Positions 16,776-24,942 of a DNA stretch of 64,000 bases are shown piece by piece. The notes beneath the pieces were generated by a model. That model was given only the letters and a program-made list of their open reading frames with translations, was not told where the DNA came from and searched no databases. Both the position numbers and the translations under genes were made by a program. Position 1 is the first letter of the stretch. The number at the start of each line of letters is the position of its first letter. The DNA lies in assembly GCA_964537685.1 (NCBI GenBank), contig CAZICM010000017.1:62001-126000 (forward strand), given 5' to 3'. Source of the DNA: CAZICM01 sp964537685 (lineage in GTDB: Bacteria; Myxococcota_A; Polyangia; Polyangiales; Polyangiaceae).

Positions 16776-18044
16776 ATGGATGCCCAAGCAATTTCCCCAG
16801 CCCCCACCCCCAAAAAAGCTCAAAAACCGGCCCCGAAAAAAACCACTGAATTGGGGCACCATACCATTGTTATTATTGGAGGAGGCACGGCTGGATTGAC
16901 GGTTGCGGCGCGCCTGCACCGGGCAGGGCAAACGGATATTGCCATCATTGAGCCCTCGGAAAAACACTATTACCAGCCGCTGTGGACGCTGGTGGGGGGC
17001 GGGATTGTTTCAGCGGAAGAAACAGAGCGCCCGGAAGAATCGCTAATCCCATCGGATTGCCGCTGGATTAAAGATTACGCTGAGGAAATCGATCCGGAAG
17101 CGAAGAAGGTGCGCGTGCGCGGTGGTGGTGAAGTTGGTTATGATTATTTGGTGGTCGCGCCTGGAATACAATTGGATTGGGATAAAATTCCGGGGATGAG
17201 GCAGGCGCTTGAATCCGATTGTGTTTCGAGCAATTACGATTTTCGCCTCGCCCCCAAGACAGCCCGCTTGATTGAAAATTTTAGAGGCGGGACGGCGCTG
17301 TTTATGCAGCCCGCAGGTCCATTTAAATGCGGCGGGGCGCCTCAAAAGATTATGTATTTGGCTGCGGACTATTTCCGCAGGACAGGAAAGGCCGATCGCT
17401 CCAAGGTTGTATTTGCGTCGCCCTTGGCGGCCATTTTCGGCGTCGCGGAATTCCGCGCAGTGCTCGAAAAAGTCGTTGAGCGCTATGGAATCGATACCCG
17501 TTTTCAGCACACCATGGTCGAAATAAGGCCCGATCAAAGGGAAGCTGTATTTGATGCCGTTGCGGGAGAGGGTAAAATTGAGCGGCGTGTGATTCAATAC
17601 GATATGATGCATGTGGTGCCGCCCCAAAGCGCTCCCGATTTTATTAAAAAGAGCCCCATTGCATCGCCGGAAGGCTGGGCGGCAGCCGATAAATACACGC
17701 TTCAGCATCCGGTATATCCCAATGTTTTCGCGCTCGGCGATGCTTCATCTCTTCCCGCGGCGCGCACGGGAGCAGCCATCCGGAAGCAGGCACCTGTATT
17801 GGTGGAGAATTTGATCGCGGTGATGAATGGCAAAGAGCCGGCCGCGAAATACAATGGCTATTCCTCGTGTCCGCTTGTGCTTTCCTATGAAACGCTGCTG
17901 CTCGCGGAATTTGATTACGATAGCAAGCCAGCACCATCGATTCCGCTCATCAATACCATCAAAGAGCGGCACGATATGTATCTCTTAAAGCGTTATGGCC
18001 TGCCCTGGCTGTACTGGAATCTGATGCTGAAGGGCCTCGCTTAA
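16776..18044 (+). CDS. sqr: sulfide:quinone oxidoreductase-like flavoprotein
   Basis: A 422-residue FAD-dependent oxidoreductase from the ATG at 16776. The dinucleotide-binding motif VIIGGGTAGLTVAARL follows a basic Pro/Lys-rich leader of about 28 residues. YYQPLWTLVGGG, the redox Cys in PFKCGGAPQK, a second Cys in GYSSCPLV, and the ALGDASSLPAARTGAA FAD motif match the SQOR/HMT2-type sulfide:quinone oxidoreductases. These pass electrons from sulfide to quinone at the membrane surface and yield persulfide. The C-terminal LPWLYWNLMLKG is a likely membrane-contact helix. It leads a three-gene sulfide cluster with TauE and a persulfide dioxygenase. Confidence 0.87.
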   Translation: MDAQAISPAPTPKKAQKPAPKKTTELGHHTIVIIGGGTAGLTVAARLHRAGQTDIAIIEPSEKHYYQPLWTLVGGGIVSAEETERPEESLIPSDCRWIKDYAEEIDPEAKKVRVRGGGEVGYDYLVVAPGIQLDWDKIPGMRQALESDCVSSNYDFRLAPKTARLIENFRGGTALFMQPAGPFKCGGAPQKIMYLAADYFRRTGKADRSKVVFASPLAAIFGVAEFRAVLEKVVERYGIDTRFQHTMVEIRPDQREAVFDAVAGEGKIERRVIQYDMMHVVPPQSAPDFIKKSPIASPEGWAAADKYTLQHPVYPNVFALGDASSLPAARTGAAIRKQAPVLVENLIAVMNGKEPAAKYNGYSSCPLVLSYETLLLAEFDYDSKPAPSIPLINTIKERHDMYLLKRYGLPWLYWNLMLKGLA

Positions 18045-18062
18045 TTCAAATCCACTCAGTTT

Positions 18063-18086
18063 ATCAATAAATACAATTGTATTGAT
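18063..18086 (+). promoter_or_regulatory. AT-rich palindrome ahead of tauE-like gene
   Basis: ATACAATTGTAT (18071-18082) is a perfect 12 bp palindrome. It overlaps a second inverted pair ATCAAT (18063-18068) and ATTGAT (18081-18086). It abuts the GAGG ribosome site (18087-18090) of the exporter gene. It may be an operator or merely AT-rich spacer; no T-run follows, so it is not a terminator. Confidence 0.35.
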
Positions 18087-18095
18087 GAGGTAGTT

Positions 18096-18971
18096 ATGCT
18101 CATCGCAGCGGCCGCGCTCGCTCTGTTGATTGGTTTATCGCTTGGCCTCTTGGGCGGAGGTGGTTCGATTCTCACCGTTCCCATGCTGGTCTATGTCGTG
18201 GGGCTCGAGCCTAAACAAGCCATCGCCACATCCCTCCTCGTCGTGCTGATTACGAGCGCTGTTGCATTGATCACTCATGCGAGGGCGGGCCGCATACGTG
18301 TCAAAGTAGGTATTTTATTCGGGCTCGCCGGCATGGTGGGCGCTTATGGAGGGGGGCGGCTTTCCCATTACGTTCCAGGAACGGTTTTATTGCTTGTCTT
18401 TGCGATGATTATGGTTTTTACCGCGGTGGCCATGATTCGGGGCCGGGGAAAAATTGCATCGGATGAAGAACAAGTTGCATCGAATGAGCCGGTGCTGCTG
18501 AAAATCGTATTGGATGGTGTGGCGGTGGGCGCCGTAACGGGCTTGGTGGGTGCGGGAGGCGGCTTTTTAATCGTTCCAGCCCTTGTGCTCTTGGGCCGTA
18601 TGCCAATGAAAAGCGCCGTGGGCACCAGCCTCATGGTGATTGCAATGAATTCGTTTGCCAGTTTTCTTGGTCATGCGGGGCATACGCCGGTGAATTTCAA
18701 GCTGGCTTTGCTGATTACGGCTTTTGCGGTGACAGGCAGCCTATTTGGCGGATATTTTTCAAAACGTATTTCTGAAACCAAATTGCGCCGGGGTTTCGGC
18801 TTCTTTGTCTTATCATCGGCGCTGGCTCTCTTAACGAAGGAAGTTCCCGCGGCGCTTCTTTCCTTCAAAACCCGGGCACCAGAAGCCCTAATTGAAGAGG
18901 TTGATCATGGATATCAAGGCTTTTTTCGACGAACGGACGTTTACGCTGACCTACGTGGTTTTCGATCGTAA
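18096..18971 (+). CDS. TauE/SafE-type sulfite or sulfur-compound exporter
   Basis: A 291-residue membrane protein with about eight helices in two similar halves. Each half has the family's Gly-rich turn: LLGGGGSILTVPML near residue 20 and VGAGGGFLIVPALVLLG near residue 150. The ATG is preceded by GAGG with 5 bp spacing. Between a sulfide oxidase and a persulfide dioxygenase it most likely exports sulfite, the product of persulfide oxidation. The last 22 codons overlap the next gene by 65 bp in another frame. The tail EEVDHGYQGFF is atypical for the family, so the true stop may be earlier if a base is miscalled. Confidence 0.87.
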   Translation: MLIAAAALALLIGLSLGLLGGGGSILTVPMLVYVVGLEPKQAIATSLLVVLITSAVALITHARAGRIRVKVGILFGLAGMVGAYGGGRLSHYVPGTVLLLVFAMIMVFTAVAMIRGRGKIASDEEQVASNEPVLLKIVLDGVAVGAVTGLVGAGGGFLIVPALVLLGRMPMKSAVGTSLMVIAMNSFASFLGHAGHTPVNFKLALLITAFAVTGSLFGGYFSKRISETKLRRGFGFFVLSSALALLTKEVPAALLSFKTRAPEALIEEVDHGYQGFFRRTDVYADLRGFRS

Positions 18972-19800
18972 CACCCAGGATGCGGTCGTGATCGACCCGG
19001 TGCTCGATTACGATCCAATTGGTTCGCATACGTTTTCTGAATCGATCGATTTGGTGGATCAATTTATCCGGGACCAAAATCTAAAGGTTCATTATGCGCT
19101 CGAAACCCATGCGCATGCCGATCATTTGTCGGGTTCGCAGGTGCTCCGCAAGCGCTTTGGCGCAAAGGTGGCCATTGGGTCGAAAATAACGATCGTTCAG
19201 GAAACGTTTAAGTCCATTTTTGATTTGCCCGATAATTTTAAGACGGATGGCAGCCAATTCGATCAATTGATTGCGGACGGGGAAACCGTGATAGCGGGCT
19301 CGCTGGCGGTCGAGGCGATCTCGACCCCCGGCCACACGCCCGCGTGCCTGACTTTTAAGATTGGCGACGCCATTTTTACCGGGGATGCGCTGTTCATGGA
19401 GGACTACGGCACGGGGCGCTGCGACTTTCCAAAGGGAAGCGCGGACGATATGTACACTTCCATTCATGACCGGCTGTATGCATTGCCCGATGAAGTAAGG
19501 GTTTTCCCAGGCCATGATTATCTGCCCGAAGGCCGGCCGCTGCGTTACGAGACCACGCTGGGCGTTGAAAAGCGGGAGAACAATCAGCTTCGCCTGGATA
19601 CGCCGCGCGAGAACTTTGTGAATTTTCGAAAGCGGAGGGATGCGACGCTGGCCGCACCAAGGCTCTTGTTTCAAAGCGTGCAGGTGAATATCGATGGAGG
19701 GCATATGCCGCCCGTTCACCCAAATGGAAGGCGCTATCTGCGTATCCCTCTCAATATGTTTCAGCAGACCGACGAGCTCGGCGTACCCCTCAAAAAATAA
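18907..19800 (+). CDS. persulfide dioxygenase-like metallo-beta-lactamase fold protein (ETHE1/Blh type)
   Basis: A 297-residue protein from the ATG at 18907 (AGAGG, 6 bp spacer). The metal-site motifs are HAHADH, PGHTPA, TGDALF and FPGHDY; GTGRCDF matches the GRxDF motif that marks ETHE1-type persulfide dioxygenases. The enzyme would oxidise glutathione persulfide to sulfite with O2 and a mononuclear iron. The C-terminal 70 residues are an extension seen in the bacterial Blh-like branch. It completes the pathway started by the sulfide:quinone oxidoreductase; TauE would export the sulfite. No rhodanese domain is present. Confidence 0.9.
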   Translation: MDIKAFFDERTFTLTYVVFDRNTQDAVVIDPVLDYDPIGSHTFSESIDLVDQFIRDQNLKVHYALETHAHADHLSGSQVLRKRFGAKVAIGSKITIVQETFKSIFDLPDNFKTDGSQFDQLIADGETVIAGSLAVEAISTPGHTPACLTFKIGDAIFTGDALFMEDYGTGRCDFPKGSADDMYTSIHDRLYALPDEVRVFPGHDYLPEGRPLRYETTLGVEKRENNQLRLDTPRENFVNFRKRRDATLAAPRLLFQSVQVNIDGGHMPPVHPNGRRYLRIPLNMFQQTDELGVPLKK

Positions 19801-19804
19801 TCGC

Positions 19805-20065
19805 CTACCCGCCGCCTTCCTTGCCCCGCGCGGAAAAGTAATCAAGCACTTCCCGCTGTAAATCGAGCAGTTGATGAATGCTCGCTGTCCGTGCTTCCGG
19901 CGCGGGCGGAGTGGACGCCCAGCTCTGAAACACTGTCACCATCGCCTTCGCGCGGCGCAATAGCTCACGCCCTTTGTCAGATCCGTCTCCGCTCAGCCGC
20001 GTCACGAGTTGCTCGGCTGTCTGGAGAAAGATGGGAGCCACGCCTGTTTGACCATACCCGCCCAT
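19805..20065 (-). CDS. small hypothetical protein
   Basis: An 86-residue soluble protein without signal peptide; it looks wholly alpha-helical (TAEQLVTRLSG, ELLRRAKAMVTVFQSW, HQLLDLQREVLDYF). AAGG lies 7 bp before the ATG. It ends only 4 bp from the persulfide dioxygenase stop, tail to tail, and no terminator fits between them. No family recognised. Helical regularity and tight packing favour a real gene. Confidence 0.55.
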   Translation of the reverse strand: MGGYGQTGVAPIFLQTAEQLVTRLSGDGSDKGRELLRRAKAMVTVFQSWASTPPAPEARTASIHQLLDLQREVLDYFSARGKEGGG

Positions 20066-20215
20066 GGGATGACCTTTTAGCTCCTCCGTGCGTAAGGTTT
20101 CGTGGTCTCAACAACACGCATATATCGACGCCCTGTTCAGCAGGCAGCTTATGCTCAAGCCTCTGATTTGCTCAATAAAAGCGATCTCATTTTTCTCACT
20201 TTATCGGCGCGCAGC

Positions 20216-21679
20216 CTAAATGCCGCCCGGTTTGAATTCGCCTTTGGTGGGCTCGGGTGCCGCGGTTGCCGTTGCTGTGGCGGTTGAAGCCGCAGTCGCG
20301 GTAGACCCGGGCTGGGGCGTGCTTTTCTTCGCCGTGCCTGTGGGAAGGGTGTTTACGGCCGATGCGGTGGGCAAGGGCGCAGTGGCAACGGGCGCGCTCG
20401 AGGGGGCTGCTGTGTTTTCAATCGCGGGCGCGGATACAGAGGCGGCCGGAAGAGCGGTGAGAGGCGTGGAGGGAGGCGCTGAGGGGGCAGCCGAGACGAG
20501 TTCGGACGGAGAGCCCGTTTGCTGCGGCGCCGAGGCTTGCTCAGCGGCCGGCGTGGGTGCGCTTCCTCTCGAGCTCAAGAGCACGGTAAAGCCCAAACCG
20601 AGCGCGAAAGCAGCGGCCGCCGCCGCGAATACCCATGGCTTGCGAAGACCGTCTTTTTGAGCATCCCCAGCTTCTTTTACGCTCGCGGTCTCTGCCGATG
20701 TGTCTTTCGCGGAAGGCACGAGCAGCGCTGGATCGGGCATTTTTGGAGGGTGAAGCGCGCCTTCGTTTTTGAGCTCGGCCAGAAAGGACGCGACCCTGCG
20801 GGGACTGGCCACGCTGGTATCCGCTGCTTTTGCCGCATCCTCGAGCGCATCGGCCATGGCCGCCGCGTTGGGATAACGGGCGTTTGGATCGCGGTGGATG
20901 GCGCGCATGACAACGGCCTCGATGGCTTCGGGAAGATCGGGCCTGTGCGTGCGGGGGTTGACGGTCGCGCCGACGACGATTTTGGTGATGAGCATGCCTG
21001 TGTCATCGGCATCGAATAGCCTTTTTCCACAGAACATTTCCCATAGCGTCACGCCCGCCGCGTACACGTCCGAGCGTCTGTCGGCGTGGCCCTGAAGAAA
21101 GCGTTCGGGAGCCATGAAGCAGAGTTTGCCTTTGAGCAGCGCGCCTTTGGTGGTGGAGATGCGCGATTCAGCCCTGGCCACTCCAAAGTCTGTGATGCGG
21201 GCGAGGCCGTCGTAGCCCACGAGGATATTGTCGGGCGATACATCGCGATGCACTAAATTCAAAGGCTTTCCATCGTCGCCTGTGAGCTCGTGCGCGGCGT
21301 GCAGCCCGCTTAAGGCATCGATGATAATGCGCAGCGCGATATCGACGGGCACATGGCGGCGGTGTTCCGTCAGGCCGCTGATGATGGCCTGAAGCGATGG
21401 CCCGTCGATGTAGTCCATCACCAAAAACACGCCGGCCGGGCTTTTCTGAACATCGTGCGTGGCGACGACGTTGGGATGGCGGATGCGCGCAGCGAGCTTG
21501 GCCTCGTCAAAAAACATTCCGACAAAAAGCGGGTCGCTCGCGATGTGCGGATGCATCAGCTTGATCGCGACAAGCCGCTCAAAACCCGCTTCACCCAGCG
21601 TTCGCGCGAGGTGGACGGTCGCCATTCCGCCGGATGCGATGGCGCGGACGATTTCATAGCGGCCAATGCGTAGTGCCAC
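20216..21679 (-). CDS. transmembrane Ser/Thr protein kinase
   Basis: A 487-residue Hanks-type kinase. The N-terminal kinase domain (about 5-290) has the Gly loop IASGGMATVHLA, Lys40 (VAIK), the catalytic loop HRDVSPDN (144-151) and DFG (164-166), then GKLCFMAPE. The HRDVSPDN variant is common in myxobacterial kinases. A juxtamembrane region leads to one membrane helix (about 347-369, WVFAAAAAAFALGLGF). The outer tail is about 110 residues of Ala/Pro/Ser/Thr with no globular domain. It probably relays an envelope or cell-surface state. Upstream on the same strand are the PDZ-transporter and the ParA operon. Confidence 0.92.
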   Translation of the reverse strand: MALRIGRYEIVRAIASGGMATVHLARTLGEAGFERLVAIKLMHPHIASDPLFVGMFFDEAKLAARIRHPNVVATHDVQKSPAGVFLVMDYIDGPSLQAIISGLTEHRRHVPVDIALRIIIDALSGLHAAHELTGDDGKPLNLVHRDVSPDNILVGYDGLARITDFGVARAESRISTTKGALLKGKLCFMAPERFLQGHADRRSDVYAAGVTLWEMFCGKRLFDADDTGMLITKIVVGATVNPRTHRPDLPEAIEAVVMRAIHRDPNARYPNAAAMADALEDAAKAADTSVASPRRVASFLAELKNEGALHPPKMPDPALLVPSAKDTSAETASVKEAGDAQKDGLRKPWVFAAAAAAFALGLGFTVLLSSRGSAPTPAAEQASAPQQTGSPSELVSAAPSAPPSTPLTALPAASVSAPAIENTAAPSSAPVATAPLPTASAVNTLPTGTAKKSTPQPGSTATAASTATATATAAPEPTKGEFKPGGI

Positions 21680-21732
21680 ATGTTGAAGGCTACACGATCT
21701 GCACTTGTTTCTTAAGAGCTACTGCTGCGATT

Positions 21733-23583
21733 TCAATGTCCGCCGCCGCCTTTGGGTTTGGCGTTCCAAATACCGAGGCAGCCCACAAAGCCAATCACGG
21801 CGAACGGCAAGAGGAAGGGCGGCCAATAACTCCAGTTTTTGGCCGTGAGGAAGCCGAGCGAGAGCGATTGAACGGCGGTGCCTAAATAGACGGCGCCGTC
21901 GATCATCCCGACGGCGGTGGCCGCGGCTTTGCGGCCTCCAAAATCCATGGTGGCTGTTCCGGATAGCAATCCGTGGGTGCCGATAACGCATACGCTGATG
22001 AGGACGACAAGAATTCCCAGCCAATACGGACTAATTGGTAGCACAGGACTCGCTTTTAATGCGCGCTGATCGCCTGCGCGCTGTTTCATGGCGGGGTCGG
22101 GTAAATCCAATGAGATTTCTTGGCCATCTCTTATGATTTTTGCAGGAATCGTTCCCTTGGACGCTTCAACCTGGCCCGCCTGAGCCTTGGTGGAACAGAT
22201 ACATTCGTTTTGATCCCACTGGCTGGCTTCGCACACGGGCGCAAAACAGACGACGGCCTTGCGCACATCGGCCCAGCCGCTTACGTCTTTACCAGCGATA
22301 GAGACAATGCGATCGCCTTGTTTTAGGCCGCTTTTCGGATCGGCCGAGGCAACCTGGCTGGTGGGCGTGGACAGGGTGAAGGTCATGCCCAGGGCCAGGA
22401 TGGAGATGAAGAGATAGAGTCCGCCGGCCGCGGGGCCGCGCCTGCTTTGAAAGAAGATATCGGATACCCATCCGGCGACGTTGGCACCGATAACGCCTGC
22501 AATAAAGAGCAGGCCGCCCCAGCCTCCCTGAACAAAGGGAGCGAGGAAGGCGAGCATGGCGAGGGCGATGAGGGTGGCGCGGCGCGTGCCTTTTGCCCAT
22601 TTCGCAAGGACGCCCGAAACAGTGGCGACGCCAAACATCGCAAACAGCAAGGGAAGGTTGTCCCACGAGCCGTTGACGAGAATGTGTGTTTTGGAGAGCG
22701 CCCACACTTCCTTGGCGTAGATGGGAAACCAATGCATGACGCCGTTGCGCAGAATGCCTGTGCAGAATTCGATGAGCGCGATGGTGAGCAGGATTTTGCT
22801 TGTGAAGAGGCGCTTGAAGATTTCCTTGGTGGGGATGGGCGTTTCGCTTTGATCGCCGGATGATGCGTCGCCTGTGTCAAAATCTTTATGGCCTGCCTTG
22901 GCCGGTGAATCCCGCAACAAGAAGAATTCGATCACCGCGAAAAGGCCGAGCAATACAGCCGGCGCAAAGAAGACAATCCATGTGCTGGGCTGGTTCTTCC
23001 AAATCGACGCGGCCAACTCCAGCAGCCAGCCGTTGACGGTGAACGCGAGGAAGATGCCCGATGAGATCATCGTGCCGAAAATGCCTGAAAATCCTCCGCG
23101 CTCCCGCACATGAAACCAATGCGCGTTCACCTTGACGATGGAGACCGCGCCAAAGCTTTGGAAGTACATGTTGACGGCATAAAGAAGGCTAAATACCAGC
23201 CTGAGCGGTGCATCGGCTCCCTGGCCGGAGCCCATGATGTGATAGAGGTACGCGCCCATCGCGAGGTTGGCGATCATCGAACCCGTTGTGGTGATGAGCA
23301 TGCCTTTGCGGCCGCCAATGCGATCGACGAGAGGGCCGTTGATCATAAAGGCCAAGGCATAGGTGAAGGTTCCGGCGCCGAAGATGACGCCGAAGTCTTC
23401 GTTGGTCATTAAGCGCTGGCCTTGGCTGAGCGCGCTTTTGGCTACCGTGAGGTTGTAGCGGCCCATGTACAGAAGGGCGTAGGTGAGGCCGAGCGGAAAC
23501 CAGTTGAGGAAGCGCCGAAGGCGGAAGTCGCTGGTGTGTTCAATGGGAGGGGCTTGGCTCGCGGCGGTGGAAGGTGCGCTCAT
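21733..23583 (-). CDS. OPA/GlpT-like MFS transporter with PDZ-like periplasmic insert
   Basis: A 616-residue transporter. Residues 25-405 and 520-608 carry about 12 membrane helices of the organophosphate:phosphate antiporter type (YMGRYNLTVAKSAL resembles the GlpT/UhpT YxxRxN motif). Between the helices ending at about 405 and starting at about 520 lies a 115-residue hydrophilic insert. It begins SADPKSGLKQGDRIVSIAGK and returns as AKIIRDGQEISLDL, a PDZ-like fold. It is interrupted by four Cys (446, 451, 461, 463). These and the topology place it outside the cytoplasm. GlpT proteins are near 450 residues and lack this. Substrate unknown, perhaps a phosphorylated compound. Confidence 0.85.
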   Translation of the reverse strand: MSAPSTAASQAPPIEHTSDFRLRRFLNWFPLGLTYALLYMGRYNLTVAKSALSQGQRLMTNEDFGVIFGAGTFTYALAFMINGPLVDRIGGRKGMLITTTGSMIANLAMGAYLYHIMGSGQGADAPLRLVFSLLYAVNMYFQSFGAVSIVKVNAHWFHVRERGGFSGIFGTMISSGIFLAFTVNGWLLELAASIWKNQPSTWIVFFAPAVLLGLFAVIEFFLLRDSPAKAGHKDFDTGDASSGDQSETPIPTKEIFKRLFTSKILLTIALIEFCTGILRNGVMHWFPIYAKEVWALSKTHILVNGSWDNLPLLFAMFGVATVSGVLAKWAKGTRRATLIALAMLAFLAPFVQGGWGGLLFIAGVIGANVAGWVSDIFFQSRRGPAAGGLYLFISILALGMTFTLSTPTSQVASADPKSGLKQGDRIVSIAGKDVSGWADVRKAVVCFAPVCEASQWDQNECICSTKAQAGQVEASKGTIPAKIIRDGQEISLDLPDPAMKQRAGDQRALKASPVLPISPYWLGILVVLISVCVIGTHGLLSGTATMDFGGRKAAATAVGMIDGAVYLGTAVQSLSLGFLTAKNWSYWPPFLLPFAVIGFVGCLGIWNAKPKGGGGH

Positions 23584-23685
23584 CGGAGCGGCAGCATAGA
23601 TGATCAGGTGAGATTTTTGAGCGCGGCATTTTTGGGGAGCCGGCGATGGTTTGATGTCAAACAGACAGCGCGGAGCTGGATCGAA

Positions 23686-24942
23686 TCAGGAGCCAATGGC
23701 TTCAACAACCACTTCGCAGATTTCATCGCCCCGGAGCGGGGAGCGGGTTTCTTCGGCGTGGAACCGGGGGCCGTCGCGGAAGAGGGCGTTGTAGGCGGAT
23801 GGTGTGAGGGAAACGGGCGGCGAAAGATCCGGGCCGCTGAGCAAATGCATCATGCCAAGCGCCAATCCTTGCTGAAAAAGAAGGCGGGCGCGCATGGTTT
23901 TACCGTGCCGGAGTGAATAATAAATGGCTTCGGGCGCCGATGAATTTTGAAGGACAAGCTTTTGGCCGGGAAGAAATTCTCCCGCGGTGATACAACCCCA
24001 TCCTAATGCTCTCGCAATCTCAAGCAATTGATTGAGCCGCTCGTGGGGATCTTGGGGAAGGGCACCGCGGAGTTCGCGGTATTGGGGCGAGATAAAAATG
24101 CCTCCCATAAAATAAAAAGCGTCCATTTGGGCGGCTTCGCGGACCAAGGCGCCAAAAACGGGGGATAGTTCGGGAGCGCGCTTTTCAATTAAATGCATGG
24201 TGTCGAATACGATTTGATTGGCGTACATCGCGGGGATAATGGAAATGCGCGCCCCAAAAGCGTTTATGGTGCCCATTGCATCGGATGCGAGGCTTTGAAT
24301 CAGCTCGCTCGCATGGCTGTCTTGAGCGGGCGGGCTGTTCAATTCGTTGGAATTGTTAATATCCATGAACGAACGGGTAAGTTCCGCGCCGAAGCGGGCC
24401 CGCTCGGGCCTTCTCGAAAGGACGAATTCGCAGGCTGGATCGCGCCGGCCAAAGCAAGCCGTTTCCTCGGCTTCGAATACGCCCCAATCCGATGGATGGG
24501 CAAGGCTTGCCGCGGCGGAAATAAATCCGCTTGTATAGGCATCCAATACGCGCTTATTGCGAATGTGGGCGCCGTATTTTTCGGAAAATGAATGGCCCCA
24601 GAAGAGGGTTTCTCCATGGGCGCTGCCTCCTTCGGCGCTCATTGAAATATGAAGGAGGCCATAGCCCAAAGCCGAGAATAATTCGGTGGATAGGGCTATT
24701 TTGTCGGCGGGGTTTGAGATTTTTAAATCGTTGCACAGCGCGCTCAATATGGCGTGCGCGGCTTCAAACGCAGCCTGCCGGCGCACGGCCCAGCCTTCTC
24801 CGCCCAAGGCGTCGGAAACCGATTGATCTAAAAATAATGCCTGATGCTGGCTTTGAAAATAAATGGGCTGCTCGGCCAGGCTGAGCAGGCCGGTCTTGGG
24901 GGACTTGGTCCACGCACCGGAGAATCGCCCCAGACCTTTCAC
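23686..24942 (-). CDS. V4R (4-vinyl reductase)-like domain protein
   Basis: A 418-residue cytoplasmic protein, last gene of the ParA operon; its ATG overlaps the preceding stop by 4 bp (ATGA). Residues 60-178 resemble a V4R domain, with ALGYGLLHISM and the closing ETACFGRRDPACEFVLSRR, whose Cys163 and Cys171 fit the small-molecule/metal-binding end of that domain. Residues 270-385 seem to repeat the plan (ALGWGCITAGEFLPGQ) without the Cys motif. V4R domains bind ligands and are often fused to sensors. It could be the sensory part of this module. No DNA-binding domain seen. Confidence 0.65.
   Translation of the reverse strand: MKGLGRFSGAWTKSPKTGLLSLAEQPIYFQSQHQALFLDQSVSDALGGEGWAVRRQAAFEAAHAILSALCNDLKISNPADKIALSTELFSALGYGLLHISMSAEGGSAHGETLFWGHSFSEKYGAHIRNKRVLDAYTSGFISAAASLAHPSDWGVFEAEETACFGRRDPACEFVLSRRPERARFGAELTRSFMDINNSNELNSPPAQDSHASELIQSLASDAMGTINAFGARISIIPAMYANQIVFDTMHLIEKRAPELSPVFGALVREAAQMDAFYFMGGIFISPQYRELRGALPQDPHERLNQLLEIARALGWGCITAGEFLPGQKLVLQNSSAPEAIYYSLRHGKTMRARLLFQQGLALGMMHLLSGPDLSPPVSLTPSAYNALFRDGPRFHAEETRSPLRGDEICEVVVEAIGS

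Noticed and set aside
18063..18086. Palindromes after sqr as a terminator
   Set aside because: No T-run follows and the site abuts the next gene's ribosome site; listed as a possible operator instead.
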